From the NCBI GenBank assembly GCA_004154925.1, contig QJNS01000002.1:124001-188000 (forward strand): 64,000 nucleotides of DNA, in the 5' to 3' direction. The DNA comes from Monosporascus cannonballus (taxonomy: Eukaryota > Ascomycota > Sordariomycetes > Xylariales). Positions within the stretch are counted from its first letter, which is position 1. Each line of letters starts with the position of its first letter. The notes below the pieces were generated by a model. The model was not told the origin of the DNA. It ran no database searches and worked only from the letters and a program-made list of their open reading frames with translations. The position numbers and the translations under genes were made by a program. Of this stretch, positions 26,101 to 38,891 are shown piece after piece.

Positions 26101-27619
26101 AAGTTTATTAATAAAGTTCTACGGTATTTATAATTTATATAAGAACGAATTACACATATTTAAAAAGCCCATTTTGAAAATTTCGTTTTAAAAAGAATAG
26201 ATTCGACATATAAGGTTATTGATAAAAAGTCTTATATTTTGGGTATTTAAAAAAGATTAAAATGTTCGATATATACTTAAAAGTTCTTAATTATATGATT
26301 TTATTACGAATAATAGAACATGATTGCTTTAGATCATACAAATAAAGGGTGGTTTTGGGGGAATTTAATTATAATAAGAGGATTTACCAATATATTATTA
26401 ACTCTTTAACGGATACCACAATATATAATAAGACAGTAGTTCGAGGTTTTTATCTAATATTACATCGACGATATACCGGTTTTGAAAAACCAGGAAGGTA
26501 TATGAAAAATGCGTTTATAAAACATTTTAAATTTTCTAAAATATTAATTTATTAGTTGGCGTAAAAAACATGAAGTTTATACTTAATAAGATAATATACT
26601 GAAATTATATTGTAATTTTGAAATTCACTGGAATATTCTTTTATAAGATTATTAAATTTATAATGTTGTAAATATGGATTACGGTTTAAAAAATATAGGT
26701 ATGACTTAAATTTATAGATTATAAAAACATGGTTATTTGGAATGTTAATAGTATTATTATAATAGGAATTAGTCTCATATTAAAAAATATTAAATAAATT
26801 TTTAAACTATAAAACTATATAATAAAATTAAAAAGATAATTATCACTAACTTAATACTAATTATATATAATCTCTGACATATTATTATATTAAAAACTGC
26901 TACTTCAAACTATATTTTAATTTCAACAACTAAAAAGTATGATAATTTAAATAAATTGTATTTATTATAACGTTTCTATACAACTTCAAAACCACCGAAT
27001 TTAATTATAATACTTCTAATAAACGATATTTAGTTGTATTGATAGTATTAGAAAACTAAAACATCTTTTCAAAGGACATTTTAAATAAATTAAATTATAT
27101 AGAAGCTTTTTAAAATTCATCTATTTTATTACAATTGAAAAAGATATAAAACAACAATTTTCGGATATTAGAAAAAACTATAAATTTCCATTTTAATATT
27201 ACTTATAAAGATGTTCGAAAAGAAGGAAAACTGATATTTTAAATAAAGAATTATATATATAAAAAGAATTAGTTGAAATCCATTCTAAAATTAGTCATAT
27301 AAGACCAAAGCAATGGTTCGCTTATTAAAATACAATTATACTGTAATATCCAAAAATATATACTATGAAATTAAAATTACCATTATAATATATCGGAAAT
27401 CGAAGTATTAATTATATGACAAGTTCGAGAAAGCTTTGAACAAATTTAATATATAATGAGCACAAGTGTTAATTATACGATATTAATTAAATTCTAAGAT
27501 AATAAATATGTGTGAATTAAAGTAAGATAATCTTCGATTAATTATAAGACATATTCTAAAACGTAAATATTTTTAATTACGTAAATCTGGTGTTTTTATT
27601 CACTACTAGATAATAGATT

Positions 27620-27665
27620 TATAGTAACAAGTTGGTTAACGGCTAAGCTGTTATCAGCTGCAATT
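27620..27665 (+). repeat. short dispersed GC-richer motif, copy 1
   Basis: Contains GTTGGTTAACGGCTAAGC and CAGCTGCAATTTAGGAAAGG. It aligns with AAGTTGCAGTTCCGTAAAAGC at 34678-34735 and, more weakly, with the reverse complement of 56105-56160. It may be the end of a DNA transposon or a miniature element. Confidence 0.35.
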
Positions 27666-30600
27666 TAGGAAAGGTTATAATTTTATAATTATATTTTAAA
27701 GTGTTTAATTTATAATGTTATTGTTATTAATTTAATATTACCTATATACAAATGTAATTATATATATTAGTTGAAAATATTCCGTTCGTAAATACGTAAA
27801 TTATATCATATTTTGAATAATTACCGTAATAATTAATCCATGCTATAATTAATTAATCGTATTGAAGTTAATTTTTTACTCCAATACAATTTTAACGTTA
27901 ATTTATTTATCTTTCCTTTTCTTTTTCGTATTTTTATTTTTATGCCTTTTTTTGTACCCGTTCTATTTAATCTTCCTTTTATGTTTATTTTTATGTTATG
28001 TTTTCCGTCCGTCTTAGATAAAGTTTTCGTTTTATTTTCGCTACCGTATTTTCTTCGTAAAAGGTTTTACGAAAGATAATATTTTGATATTACTAATTAT
28101 TGGGATTTTTTTTAATGTTATCTTAACGCTAATAATAAACTAGATCTTAATTATATGGGAGGCGCTAATAAACCGTGTTATATTTTCGTAACGCAATGTT
28201 ATTTCGATTACTGGTTGATTTATATTTAAATTCGAGAGAATTCAAATCATGTCGTAATTCATTAATATTATAAAATCTTTTGTACGTTAAATAATTATTC
28301 TCCTTATTATTAATATTATGGTTTAATTTGAATCTAAATCTCGATTATTGTTGAAATATTATTCACAGTCTTTTTTAATTAGATATGGATAATTAGCATT
28401 TAATCGATACATTCGAAAAGGCCACTATTGCGAATATTAAATATAAACGTAATGAGGTATTTTAAATCGGTTATCGATTCGACCTTTTTCGTAAAACCAA
28501 ATTCGTTTTTAAAGTATTTATTATTAAGAAATACTTTTTTCAAAATATTGGTAATAGATTTCCGATCATTCATTATAGCTGTAGAACTCTAATTATACTG
28601 TTCTTTGATAACTTTGAAATTTAGCGTATTATTATAGATATTCTCGTTCTTTTTATTACTTTACGATTAATATTTACTCAAGCGTGCTTTTAAAATGTTT
28701 CTATAAATAAGAAAAATTTAAAAAATATTATATTGTTACGTTTCTTATTTATTAACATTTTCTCTCTGTTTTGCGATATTGTGACGAAATCTTAATATCT
28801 ATTAATAACTATATTATAGAAAAGCCTCTACTAATAAAAAAGGTTATTAAATCTTACCTTCATAAACCTTAAAATATTTTCAATTTCTTTTCAGGCTTTA
28901 TGCCGAATAAAATTAATAAACGTATCGACTTTTGCTGTTATATGTTTATCAACTTTCTTTCGATATTTTTATATTCATCTTTTAGAACTTTTTTTAAAAG
29001 TTAATTTACATAAAATGTAAGAATTAAATTTGACATTTCGTTTTCGAAACAAAAATTCGATTTCTTTACATTTTTCATAAGTTTCTATTTATTATCCATT
29101 TTATTTACAAAGAAATTAAAATTTAGCATTGAAAGTTTTAATATAATATAAAATTGATTAACTACATATAAATCTTGATTTAATATACAGTTTCAAAGTG
29201 TTTTATACCGTTATTAAATTTCAGTTTATTTTATTTCTTATTATATATATTTATTCATACTTTATTAATCGCCCTCTAATCCGTAGTGAATATAGCAGAT
29301 ATGTGCGAAAAGCTCAAGAATAACAATATAATTAAGACTTTAATTGTAATTTTTTAACATTGTTTATTATTATTCATCATATTTTTATATTTATTCAATA
29401 ATAAGGTTTTCGGATGGATTGTATTTCGTCGCAGTTTATAAACGATTTTATTTATGTATATATGTTTACAATAATTTTTATTGGTATAGCTACTATATTT
29501 AAAGACTCAACCTTCCTATTTAATTAAATATATACGACGTATCCGGTTATCTAGCTAGTAGACGATTCCTCTATTATTTAATGTTCTTATTTTTTCATCA
29601 CATTTAATAAGACTATTAAACCTTTACCCTATTTGTAACTGTATTACTGCTTTAAAAGAATGTCAGAAATTTATGATATATTCGTTAATATTTCAAAATA
29701 CAAAAAATTGTATACGTCCAAAAAAGTGAACAGCTTTTAATCGCCACATAAAATCAAATAAATACGAACTTTTTATGTTTAAGTTTAAGCTTTTTACTAT
29801 GTGAATTTACTTATTATATTAATTATAGTTTCTTTATTATGGAATATTAATTATAATACCTTTTGAAAATTACTTTTACGTTGTTTTAATATTCGAATAA
29901 TATATACTATACAATTATGGAATTGTTAATGCGTTTCTTTATATTTTATGTTTATTTTTCAAATTTCTATAAGTAGTATTTTATTTTTTTAAATAATACC
30001 CATATAAGATATGAAACGGAAAAGGGCCGATGTATATATTCTGAATATTACTATATATAAAACATGCGATTTGCAAAATTTTACTTGATTATATTAATAC
30101 TTAATAATTGAATTGCGAAAATAAAAGTTGAAATTTATTGAATTTATAAAATACGTATATCGATTTTAAAATAAAATATAATTAATATATGCCGTTTTAT
30201 TGTTCATTTTTAAAAAGTTTAGCTTTAAGTTGTTTCCAATTTCTTATTATGATAAATAATTCTTATTAATGCATTTAATTTATATTTTACGTTACAGTTA
30301 AATAATCAAATTAATAAGCTTACAACTATGGGTATAACCATTAAAATAACGTTATATTTATTTTATTTAAAACTGGACGTTTACAAAAAACTTTATATTA
30401 AATTCTAACCAAATCATGTCCAAAAGATTAAATAATAATGAAGATTCTATTTGTATATTTGGTTAATGCTATAATTTTATAACAGCTTTATAATCCCAAT
30501 ATTATTTAACCTATCTGTGAATATTACTTACGAATAATTTTTAATAATAGGTTCAAACTATTAACCTTCACGTTTAAATACATTTTTTTAAATTTTGTGT

Positions 30601-33600
30601 TAGAATTGTTATAATATATCATTAATAATTTATGTTTATTCAACTCTTTATCGTTAATTCCTGAATTTATTGAGATAATATTAAACCTTATTTATATTTA
30701 AAATACTTCTTCAATTTCCGTTAATAATTAATAATTTACATTAAATTTTTAATATTTAACGTATTATTTTAAAATTTATGAACTGATTTCTGAAATTGGT
30801 AAAAATATATAAGTATTATATTGTTTTATTCAAAACAGAAGACGCATTAATTATAACTAATAAACTTAATATTGTTATAGTGTTTCTTAAATTCTAAGGA
30901 AAAAAATTATAGTACGTTTACAATTTATTATTTTTATTATTTAAGTATTAATCGCATTGATAAAGCAATTTATATTTATATTATAATCTATCAATACATC
31001 GTTCAATTAATATTCAATTTTGACTCTTTTTTTCCTTTTCAAAAAACTTTCGAAGTTATATAACTAATGGTTTTAATTTCTTTATATAAATAATCATTGT
31101 TTTAAATTTTGACATTTAGAATTTATTCCAGTATTTCGCATTAAGTTCGTTGTAAATTGTTTTTACGAAATAGTATATTTAATTGTCATAGGTTTCCGCC
31201 TATTTTTAAATATATTATTTATAATCTTTAATCATTTCACTAATGTATACAATACCTTTTCATATATAACTTTTTCTAATATATAATATGCGAGTTTCGA
31301 CAATCAGTATAAGTAATTAGGCGTAAGTGAAATATATTAAATTTATTAAGTTAATTCTTTTAAAACAGCTACTCGGTAATATTTTTATAATCTGTTATAA
31401 TATTATATACTGAATAAATATTTTAAAACGTTTCAAGCTACTTTAAATTTTAATATTAATATTATAAAATGTTTATGCCTATTAAGGATTTTGCTATGTT
31501 AAACCTTTGTTTTGTCGATTGAATTAAGCTGTTATAAATAACATAGGAGTAAATATTAATACTTTTTATATTTTTTCAACCCTATATTTATTCGGCCTTT
31601 TCTCAATGTATCTATTTTAACTCTACTATTTTTAAAATTATATTAATATTCAAAAACCGTTATTACCTTAAAAAGATTTTTTATTGTTTTAAAGAAAAAA
31701 ACTTTAATCATTTGATTTAATATTATATTCATTCAATAAATTAACGAAACATTTTATAATGCCTAAATAATAATTAATAATATGAGATCAAAGATTCGTC
31801 AAATTGCGTAAAGAAATATAAATATTATAATTTGTTTCCTATTTTAATTATATTTTCATAATATTAATCTGTTTATCACTTTATATTTAAATTTTTAAGC
31901 TTAATTCCAAAACCTTATATATTCGTTGTGTACGAACCATATATTCAGGTCATTTAATAAATCGTTATTATCTTCATAATAATTCATAAATTAGTTAGAA
32001 GTATTGTACATATTCGATATTAAGATTTAAATATATAGTCACATATTTTAGATATATCCCATATAGATAATGAATTAATTAATTTATCACGACTTTAAAT
32101 ATAAAGCATAATTAATAATTTTATAAAACCGAACGATATAACCGAATATTCGAATTTTTCGTAATATCTTTGGAAAATAACCTTTTATTAATTACTCCTT
32201 TTAGACTTTATACGATAATACATATTCTTAAAATTAAACGTTAAAAATATAGAGATTTTACTACTACTGTATTTAACCATTTCTAATTAATATATAATCG
32301 AAAATTATCGCCTTTCTTAAAAATGAATAATATTAATACTGTTTTTATCGTTTTCACCTAACCTATTTTTTATTTTTAGGTTCTTTCGAATATACCTTTA
32401 TATATCTTTATAAAATATTCAAATTAAGGTAGATTAAACAAATTAAATTTATTTTCTTCCAACCAAATTTTATTATATATTGTGCTTTTAATAAATAGAT
32501 TTATTGTGATTTACCTGTTTGAAATATATTTGACGGGAATTTTGTAAATATATAAAAAATCATTTATTTATTATTTTTTATTGCTGGAAAGCTACGGTAT
32601 TTCAGTTATTAATTTAAATTATTATCTTTAAATGTGAGTTAATTTATCGCCCTATTTTAACCCTAAGACGTTTTATACGCTAATAACTTATAACAATTTA
32701 TATTATTTTAAATATATTACTATTATTGGACCAGTGTTTATTTTACTTACTTTTATTTTAAATAATAAAAGATTGGAGTTTTTTTGGTAGAGGCATTTTA
32801 CAAAATAAATCTACTTAGAATTTTATTTCTTGATGTTATTATTTATTATATTTAACGAAACCGCGGAAACCTTACCACACTTACAATATATTTTATTAAT
32901 ACTGATAAAACTTACAATATTTTCAAAACATAGTTTAAATTTCCATCTTGTTGTTAAAGCTTTTTCATAATGCTTGTTTTTAAGTTTAAGTTTTTATTTA
33001 TTTAGATTAATATACGTTTTACATTTTTTAAACCGACATTTCCTCTTTAAAAATAACTTTATTTTAAGTATTTTATAATTATTTAACCAAATAGACTCAT
33101 TATTCACATTTATTTCCGCCGTTTTATAAGTTTATTAATAGAAGTTTATTTAATTTTTCCTTATATATTAATACCGTTTATACAGTTTTGACAAATCTGT
33201 TTTTCTATAATAGAAATAACCAAATCTTCACATTCTTTTTAAAGTTATAACCTATATTTTTATACTATATTGTTTCATAATGATAATATTTATATAAACC
33301 CCTATTATAATTTAAACCATTAGATTATATAAATTAATTTCGATAAATATTAAAGCGGCAATTCCTAGATTGCTAAACATCAAAATAGTTACCATTCTTA
33401 CTACCTTTTTCTAATATTCTTGATTTACTTTTTATATACTCTTTTTCAAAGAAACAGTTAAATAAAATCGTTTGTTTTTAGTAATACTTTTAACCAAAAA
33501 TATTTGATTATTCTTTCGTTTTTTAAAGGATCTAATAATGTTCTATCTTATTTATTGTCTTATTAATCGGTTTTGATGAAACGTCTTTTCGTATTAAAAT

Positions 33601-34677
33601 CTTTTATAAACTTAATATTAATTTGTAAATATAATTAAAAACAAAATATCTATTATTTCTATTCTTATCCCGCTTAATAATATTCCTGAATTCAGTTTTA
33701 TCAATTAAAACCCTTTATTTATTACAAAACTGAAATGAATTACATTATTATTTTAATTTAACAAATTAACTTTTATGTTCTTGTCGAACTAATTTAAATA
33801 TATGTAATTAATTTCAAGAAAAATCCATAAATCGTATATATTAAAGTTTTATTTAAAAGTAAAATAATTAAATATAACTTATTATAATATGTAAACGTTT
33901 ATAATAGAAATATTTATAGAAGACATGACTTCGTAATTCAATATTCATAAAAACATTTTCTTTCGAACTTTCGGTCTATATTTTAATAATAACCTTCATT
34001 TAAATTTTCTTTTTTAAAAACAGAATTAACATATATTTAATAATTTTCGCATCACTGTAGTGCGGTATTTGTTTGTTATTTTTAATTTTTTGACGTAATA
34101 ATTTAATTAATTTAGAAAAGATTAATTTTTAGCCTATATTATTAATTATTATTAGGTTAAATATCGAAATGATTGCGAATATTTTAGATTTATTAAGATA
34201 GAATTTCTAGGATATAATTATGATTCAGATATTTAAGTTCTTTATATTAAAAATTTCGGAACGTAATTTTTATATGATATTTATTCTTTAATTCATAGTT
34301 AATGGTTATCGAAATTTGTCCTTATTATATATATAAAAATATTTAAAATCTCTGAAATCTGAGATTAATATCTATTAGAATTTATTATAAATTCTTTTAT
34401 TTATTTTAAAAACGAAATTAATCGTTCGTTCATTAAGCTTTGCTCGGTAATCCTTGCAACCGATAAGCTATATATGTTTTATAATTGATAAACTTTATCT
34501 TTCATTATTATAGTATTGTGTCAGATAAAAAAATGAAAAATTATAAATTAATACATAATTATCAATGAAAGTAACTTAATGTTTAATAAATTACAAAATG
34601 TACTTCAAAAATAAACATTATAAGTTATTTTTATTTAGCTCTTTGTCTTACCTGTTAAATAATATATTTATATTTAT

Positions 34678-34735
34678 AAGTAAGTCGGCGGCTGGTCGGC
34701 TACAAGTTGCAGTTCCGTAAAAGCCATCTTTTAAC
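34678..34735 (+). repeat. short dispersed GC-richer motif, copy 2
   Basis: Contains AAGTCGGCGGCTGGTCGGC, resembling the GTCGGC-containing inverted repeats of the Fot1-like element at 57416-59281. It aligns with the reverse complement of 56105-56160 (words TCGGCGGCT and CGTAA). Possibly a transposon end without its partner. Confidence 0.4.
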
Positions 34736-35754
34736 ATTTTTAAAGCATTTTCTTAAATTTATTTCATTGTATAGATTTAATACTATATTATTGGAATTTT
34801 TTGTTGCCATATATTAAAATGTGAATGTTATTTATTTTTAGACCTTATTTAAGTATTACATTATAATAAACGTATTATAATACAACATTATAAAACTAAC
34901 AATTATAGAAATTTCGAATATAATACGAGTAATTGTAAAGAAAACACATATACACTGAGAAAATAAATGCTATTAAGTGTTAGCAAATTTGATATAGTAT
35001 AATTTATTATGTTAATTATTATAATATCCTTAATAAACTTAAAAATGTTTTATTAGCTTTTAATTTATACTTCGTTTCAATATAATTATACTTTGGCAAT
35101 AAAAGCTCTACATTTTTAAAATAGATTTTTGATGATTTAAATAGCTTAAATATCGTATTATTAACAAATAATTCAAGAGATTTTTCAATTAAAAATTCGT
35201 AATGATAATTATCTTCCAACAAAATATTTTTATATTAGTAATATTAATTTATTACGATTAAAGACACTGAAGCTTTTACAATACGTAGCATATTTACATT
35301 CTCTATTTATTAACTTAAAATATATATATTTTGTAAATTTAAATAAGTGGAATTCTTAAGATATATTTATAACTGAAATTTTAGTAAAACGTTATAAAGC
35401 CTAACAATACAACTATTACATTTTATCCAATTTGTAAACTTTATAAAGATAATATAAATCTAAAAGTATTCAGTAAATAAACTTTAATTATATCGGTTTT
35501 AAATGATATTTCCATTAAATTTATAATTTATCTGCCATTTTAGCTCCGAAACCAATCATAATTTACCCAGTTCGATTATATTATCACTTTAATATAATTC
35601 GTTAAATTGCAATAAACGATTTTTGTAAATATAAAATATTAAGAAATATATTAAAATGATTTACATAAATGTAATTCTTTAGAAACGTTATATTTATCTT
35701 CTTACTATTAACCGTATTTGTTAGCTTTTACAAATTAAAACCATTTGCAAATTT

Positions 35755-36598
35755 TTCCTGCTTTTTTTTTCTCGAGTTAATAGTAGATATAATTAAGGTG
35801 TATACGGTATAAAACGATATAGTGGTGGAAAATTAACAAATATATAAAATAGAAAAAATATTCGATATAAAAATAGATTTATCAAGTAATTGATTAAGTG
35901 AAAAAAGCATTCTGATTTCGAAAATACCTGGGAACCGGCCAAAAGTCTTATTGGCGCCCAGCATCTATTACAGAACTTTCATTAGCAACGCGGAAATCAG
36001 AAGAGTTAAAACACTCCCAATTAATAAATAACCAATCGGTAAACTTAAGGTTAGACCAATCGAAAGAGGGCGCGGCCTTTGTCGACGTAACCTTGGTGGC
36101 CTCCAGTTCGGCCCGTTTCTTTTGACGTTCCAACTTTCCCAGGTTATCGATACCACGGGATACGGCTTTTATCATTTTGTTATACCATATTCTTTTTTTT
36201 GCTTACACAAATGATGTAAACGGGTATTAACCTGGTTAGCCTTTTTTTCGGCGGCCTCCAGTTCCAACTTTAATTTTCGATATTAAGCAATGATGCGTTA
36301 CCACTGTTCCGAGCTAAAACCTCGTACGACATAATTGGATTAATTATTTTGAATCCAAAACAAATAACGAAAAAGTCGTCTTTTATTAACTTGAGTTTCA
36401 ATATCTTTCGTTCACAATAAAAATAAAGCGCCATATCGATAGGATTGGCAAAAAGAACTGCAGTAATTAAAGAATTACGCTAAACAGTTTTTGCTTTGGA
36501 AAAAGGTTTAGCATATTTTTTGATACGACTCGTTACAATAAATTAAATATTTATGGAGTAAAATCTTCGAGACAAAGATTCTGAAAAAGGGAGGATCG
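35755..36598 (+). pseudogene. chromovirus pol 3' fragment with chromodomain (copy 1)
   Basis: A Ty3/Gypsy polymerase 3' end begins abruptly at about 35755, in the linker after integrase. The chromodomain follows at about 35850-35995: K*LIK*KKHSDFENTWEPAK then SLIGAQHLLQNFH. This is the LVKWKGYxxxENTWEPxxNL core that in chromoviruses directs integration to heterochromatin. Stops replace Tyr/Gln and Trp codons. Part of this copy (about 36050-36150) is less mutated than the other copies. A polypurine run (GAAAAAGGGAGG) lies just before the LTR at 36599. Everything upstream of 35755 (gag, protease, reverse transcriptase, integrase core) is missing. Confidence 0.8.
35948..36560 (-). pseudogene. 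antisense ORF of chromovirus 3' region (copy 1)
   Basis: On the strand opposite pol, a reading frame runs from near the LTR to a stop at the chromodomain end. Landmarks in order: a region aligned with the Cys cluster of other copies but with most Cys changed (ALYFYCERKILK near 36430-36470), a charged helical stretch (KLKLELEAAEKKANQ near 36250, and LGKLERQKKRAELEA near 36100), then DWSNLKFTDWLFINWE (about 36010-36055) and the end IDAGRQ-stop. The last 75 codons are open (35948-36175). The same order recurs on the antisense strand of three other copies in this window. Function unknown; the Cys pattern suggests zinc binding. Confidence 0.65.
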
Positions 36599-36972
36599 TA
36601 TTATAACTTAACGTCTTTGACATATCTGGAAGTAGTTAACATAAGTAGAGCGCTCAGGAAAATATTACGTATCAGGATCCTAAGAATTTCGCGAAATTTA
36701 CGAAAGTTAAAATTATCAGGATTTTACGAAATCATCATAATCCAAAAAGAATAAGCAGTTATAATTAAATATAATACGTTAGTTTTTTTAAAGTTTAAAT
36801 AGCATTAATTTACAGTATTAATCTAGACCTATAACTTAGTTACGTAAGATACTCTGGTATTAAAAGATTTAATACGTTACTATACTTATTGCTCTGATTT
36901 TTACGATCCTTCTGCCAACATAAACCTATAAGACTTAGGTTTAATAGTTGATTAAACTATTTAGCCGTCACA
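36599..36972 (+). repeat. chromovirus 3' LTR of copy 1
   Basis: It begins TATTATAAC after the polypurine run, matching the TGTTACGACC start of intact LTRs. It ends AGCCGTCACA, the canonical LTR terminus. Internal family words are present: TCTGCCAACATAAACC, and GACTTAGGTTTAATAGTTG. The length of 374 bp is close to the others. It is joined directly to internal pol sequence of copy 2 at 36973, so copy 1 was inserted there or brought there by rearrangement. Confidence 0.8.
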
Positions 36973-37848
36973 GCATAACGTAAATTAACTTAAATCATAC
37001 GTTATTTAATATATTTAAATCTTAAAACAACGCATAAATAAAGGCATTAAACTAAACCTTGGAAGTATATTTGCAGTATTATATCAATTAGGTATAAAAT
37101 AAGTAGGTTAAAAGTTTTCTAACGATTTAACTGCTATATAATACTAATAATTACGAAGATATCAAAATAATTCTAGCAAAGGTTAATTTCGGTTTTAAAA
37201 TAGACATTTATTAAAATGCGTACGGTAAACTTATTAATATCAAAGTAAGTTTTACTTTAAAATATTAAAATAATTATATTAACAGACAAAATCGTAATTA
37301 ATATTTATACGAAACCAAATAAGCAAGTATTATGATATAAAAAGGTTAAACAGATTAACTTTTGAGGAACGGGAAATAGTTTATTTCGTTACTAAAAACA
37401 TTTAAACAAAAACGCTTAGCAAAAACCTCGATTTCAAATATATCGAATTATATAAAATCGTTAAAAAGGTTTCAAAAAGTAATTACAGGTTAAGGATTTT
37501 AATAAAAATCAAATTCCATTTAATTTTTCATATTTCTTTACTTCAGTTAATTGTAGATATAATCAAAGTGTATATAGTCGAAGATAATATAAAAATAAAA
37601 AACGATAGGTTATACGAAATGGAAAAAATATTCGACATACGAAAACAAAACGGCTTTATCCAGCGTCTAATTAAGTAAAAAAAGTACTCGAATTTCGAAA
37701 ACATCTAGGAACCCGGCAAAAGTCTTATTGGCGACTAATGCCTATTGAAAAACCTTTACCAACAATAACGAGCATACCCCAGTTAACGGTCGAGAAATTA
37801 ATAATATCGACCTTGGACCAGCCGGCCGAGAACGCGGCATATATTAAC
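36973..37848 (+). pseudogene. integrase C-terminus and chromodomain (copy 2)
   Basis: The translation keeps the post-integrase linker: LDFKYIELYKIVKKVSKSNY followed by RLRILIKIKFHLIFHISLLQ (about 37430-37540), the family's KLDxKxxGPFxIxKxxxxxxYxLxLPxxxxxHxVFHVSLLxP block. Then comes the chromodomain EMEKIFDIRKQNGFIQ...ENI*EPGKSLIG (about 37617-37745). Stops and missense changes fit RIP. The chromodomain lies about 100 bases from the insertion point of the - strand element. Confidence 0.85.
37735..37848 (-). pseudogene. antisense ORF, C-terminal part (copy 2)
   Basis: The - strand frame reads YAAFSAGWSKVDIINFSTVN then WGMLVIVGKGFSIGISRQ-stop. It aligns with DWSNLKFTDWLFINWE... of copy 1 and with the equivalents in the other two copies. 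Its N-terminal half lies at 44561-45000, separated by the nested element. Confidence 0.65.
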
Positions 37849-38247
37849 TGTGACGAGCTATGCGGTTTAACCAACTATTAAACCTTAGTCGTACGGGTTT
37901 ATGTTGGCAGGAGTATCGTGGGAATCTGAGCAATAGATATAGTAATGTGTTACGTCTCTTAATACCGGAAATGCCTTATTGTAAACGATTAATATTGATA
38001 AGTATTGCAAGTTGAAGGTATTTAAGTTATGGAAATAATGAGCGTATATATTCTTGTTCTGTTAATTAGATCACTATTAATGAGTTGGTAATCCGGTTTA
38101 CTGGATTACCACTAGTAAATTAGTAATCCGGTTTATTGGCTTATTACTAGTAAGTTGGTAATTTATTACGTGACCTGATTTATATAGTTTTTTTGGCCTT
38201 TTCCGTTGCGACCGTTTTTGGAGGCCGTGGTTTGTTAGGTCGTAATA
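37849..38247 (-). repeat. 3' LTR of - strand chromovirus
   Basis: On the + strand it starts TGTGACGAGC and ends GGTCGTAATA (from GGTCGTAACA). It carries partly inverted, partly direct repeats of the type GGTAATCCGG/GGATTACC at about 38085-38165, just inside a degraded CACGTG (ACGTGACC near 38170). Same length as the other LTR of the element. Confidence 0.9.
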
Positions 38248-38333
38248 CGATTTTCCCTTTTTTAAAATCTTGCCCTTAAGATTTCTTTTTTTCTGGTAAG
38301 TTTTTTTCGCATACCTTTAATATGTTTTCCGGT

Positions 38334-38891
38334 ATGTCCAAATATCATTTTCGTGAATCTAAATAACGATTTGCCCTGGCTAATTTAATTAAATTCGAAA
38401 GTTTTGATATAATGCCTTGTTTTTTCTGTTCTGTTCGGCAGCTTAATTGCTAAATAATGGATGGGGTTTTTTATTATAAGGAATATGTCAATCGAGGTCG
38501 TTCGTATAACGGGATAAAAATTTCTATTTCCATAATTAATCGCCATATTATAAAATCGAAAAGGTTAAAAAAAAAGCTAACGGCCGAAAAATCTTTAATT
38601 AAAGCTTTTGCGCGTTTTTTTCGCATACGTCGTTAACGCTAGTATTATTAATTTTAAAGTACGAAATTTATTAATTATACTTTTTAATCCTTAAATAATT
38701 TTAACGATTTTGCGCAATTAAAATCCGAATCCGTAATCGAGGTTTAAACTTTAGGAAAGGTAAACGTTATTAATTAGAATATGGTGAACTAAGGGTTTCC
38801 TTTTTTGGATTTTGTGGACTAGGATGTTATTATTTCGAGTGGTTCCACCGTTTCTAGTGAAAGTTTTTTAATAGGCATTAGGCGCCAATAA
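38334..38891 (+). pseudogene. antisense ORF with double Cys cluster (best copy)
   Basis: One reading frame opposite to pol runs from ATG at 38334 to TAA at 38889-38891, 186 codons, with stops only where RIP would create them. The first Cys cluster is intact: MPCFFCSVRQLNC at 38412-38450, a C-x2-C-x6-C pattern. The second, YKEYVNRGRSYNG at 38475-38513, has the same spacing with Tyr in each Cys place. A charged region (KRLKKKLTAEKSLIKAFARF, about 38560-38620) predicts helix or coiled coil. The tail has WN/DFVD segments and the end SFLIGIRRQ-stop, which overlaps the chromodomain end on the other strand. Many fungal hypothetical proteins have this plan. Function unknown; nucleic-acid or zinc binding is a guess. 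Confidence 0.7.

Larger units (their letters stand above)
23136..35754. other. AT-rich desert without recognisable genes
   Basis: About 12.6 kb of AT-rich DNA with stops in all frames. The strand bias changes along it: purine-rich on the + strand at about 23.5-27.5 kb and pyrimidine-rich at about 27.9-29.5 kb, as if two old elements lie in opposite orientations. Open stretches at 23644-23946 (100 codons) and 26349-26555 (68 codons) look less random than most but match no family I can name. A + strand frame near 25575-25650 has a weak resemblance to the reverse-transcriptase block of Copia elements, which is too faint to call. Two short dispersed motifs at 27620-27665 and 34678-34735 are listed separately. 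Confidence 0.6.

Noticed and set aside
25575..26560. Possible lipid kinase, protein kinase or Copia polymerase remnant
   Set aside because: Scattered short resemblances in changing frames; none held over more than about 20 residues, so no family is named.
35948..36175. Genuine host gene for a charged 75-residue protein
   Set aside because: The same frame recurs antisense to the chromodomain in other chromovirus copies, so it belongs to the element.
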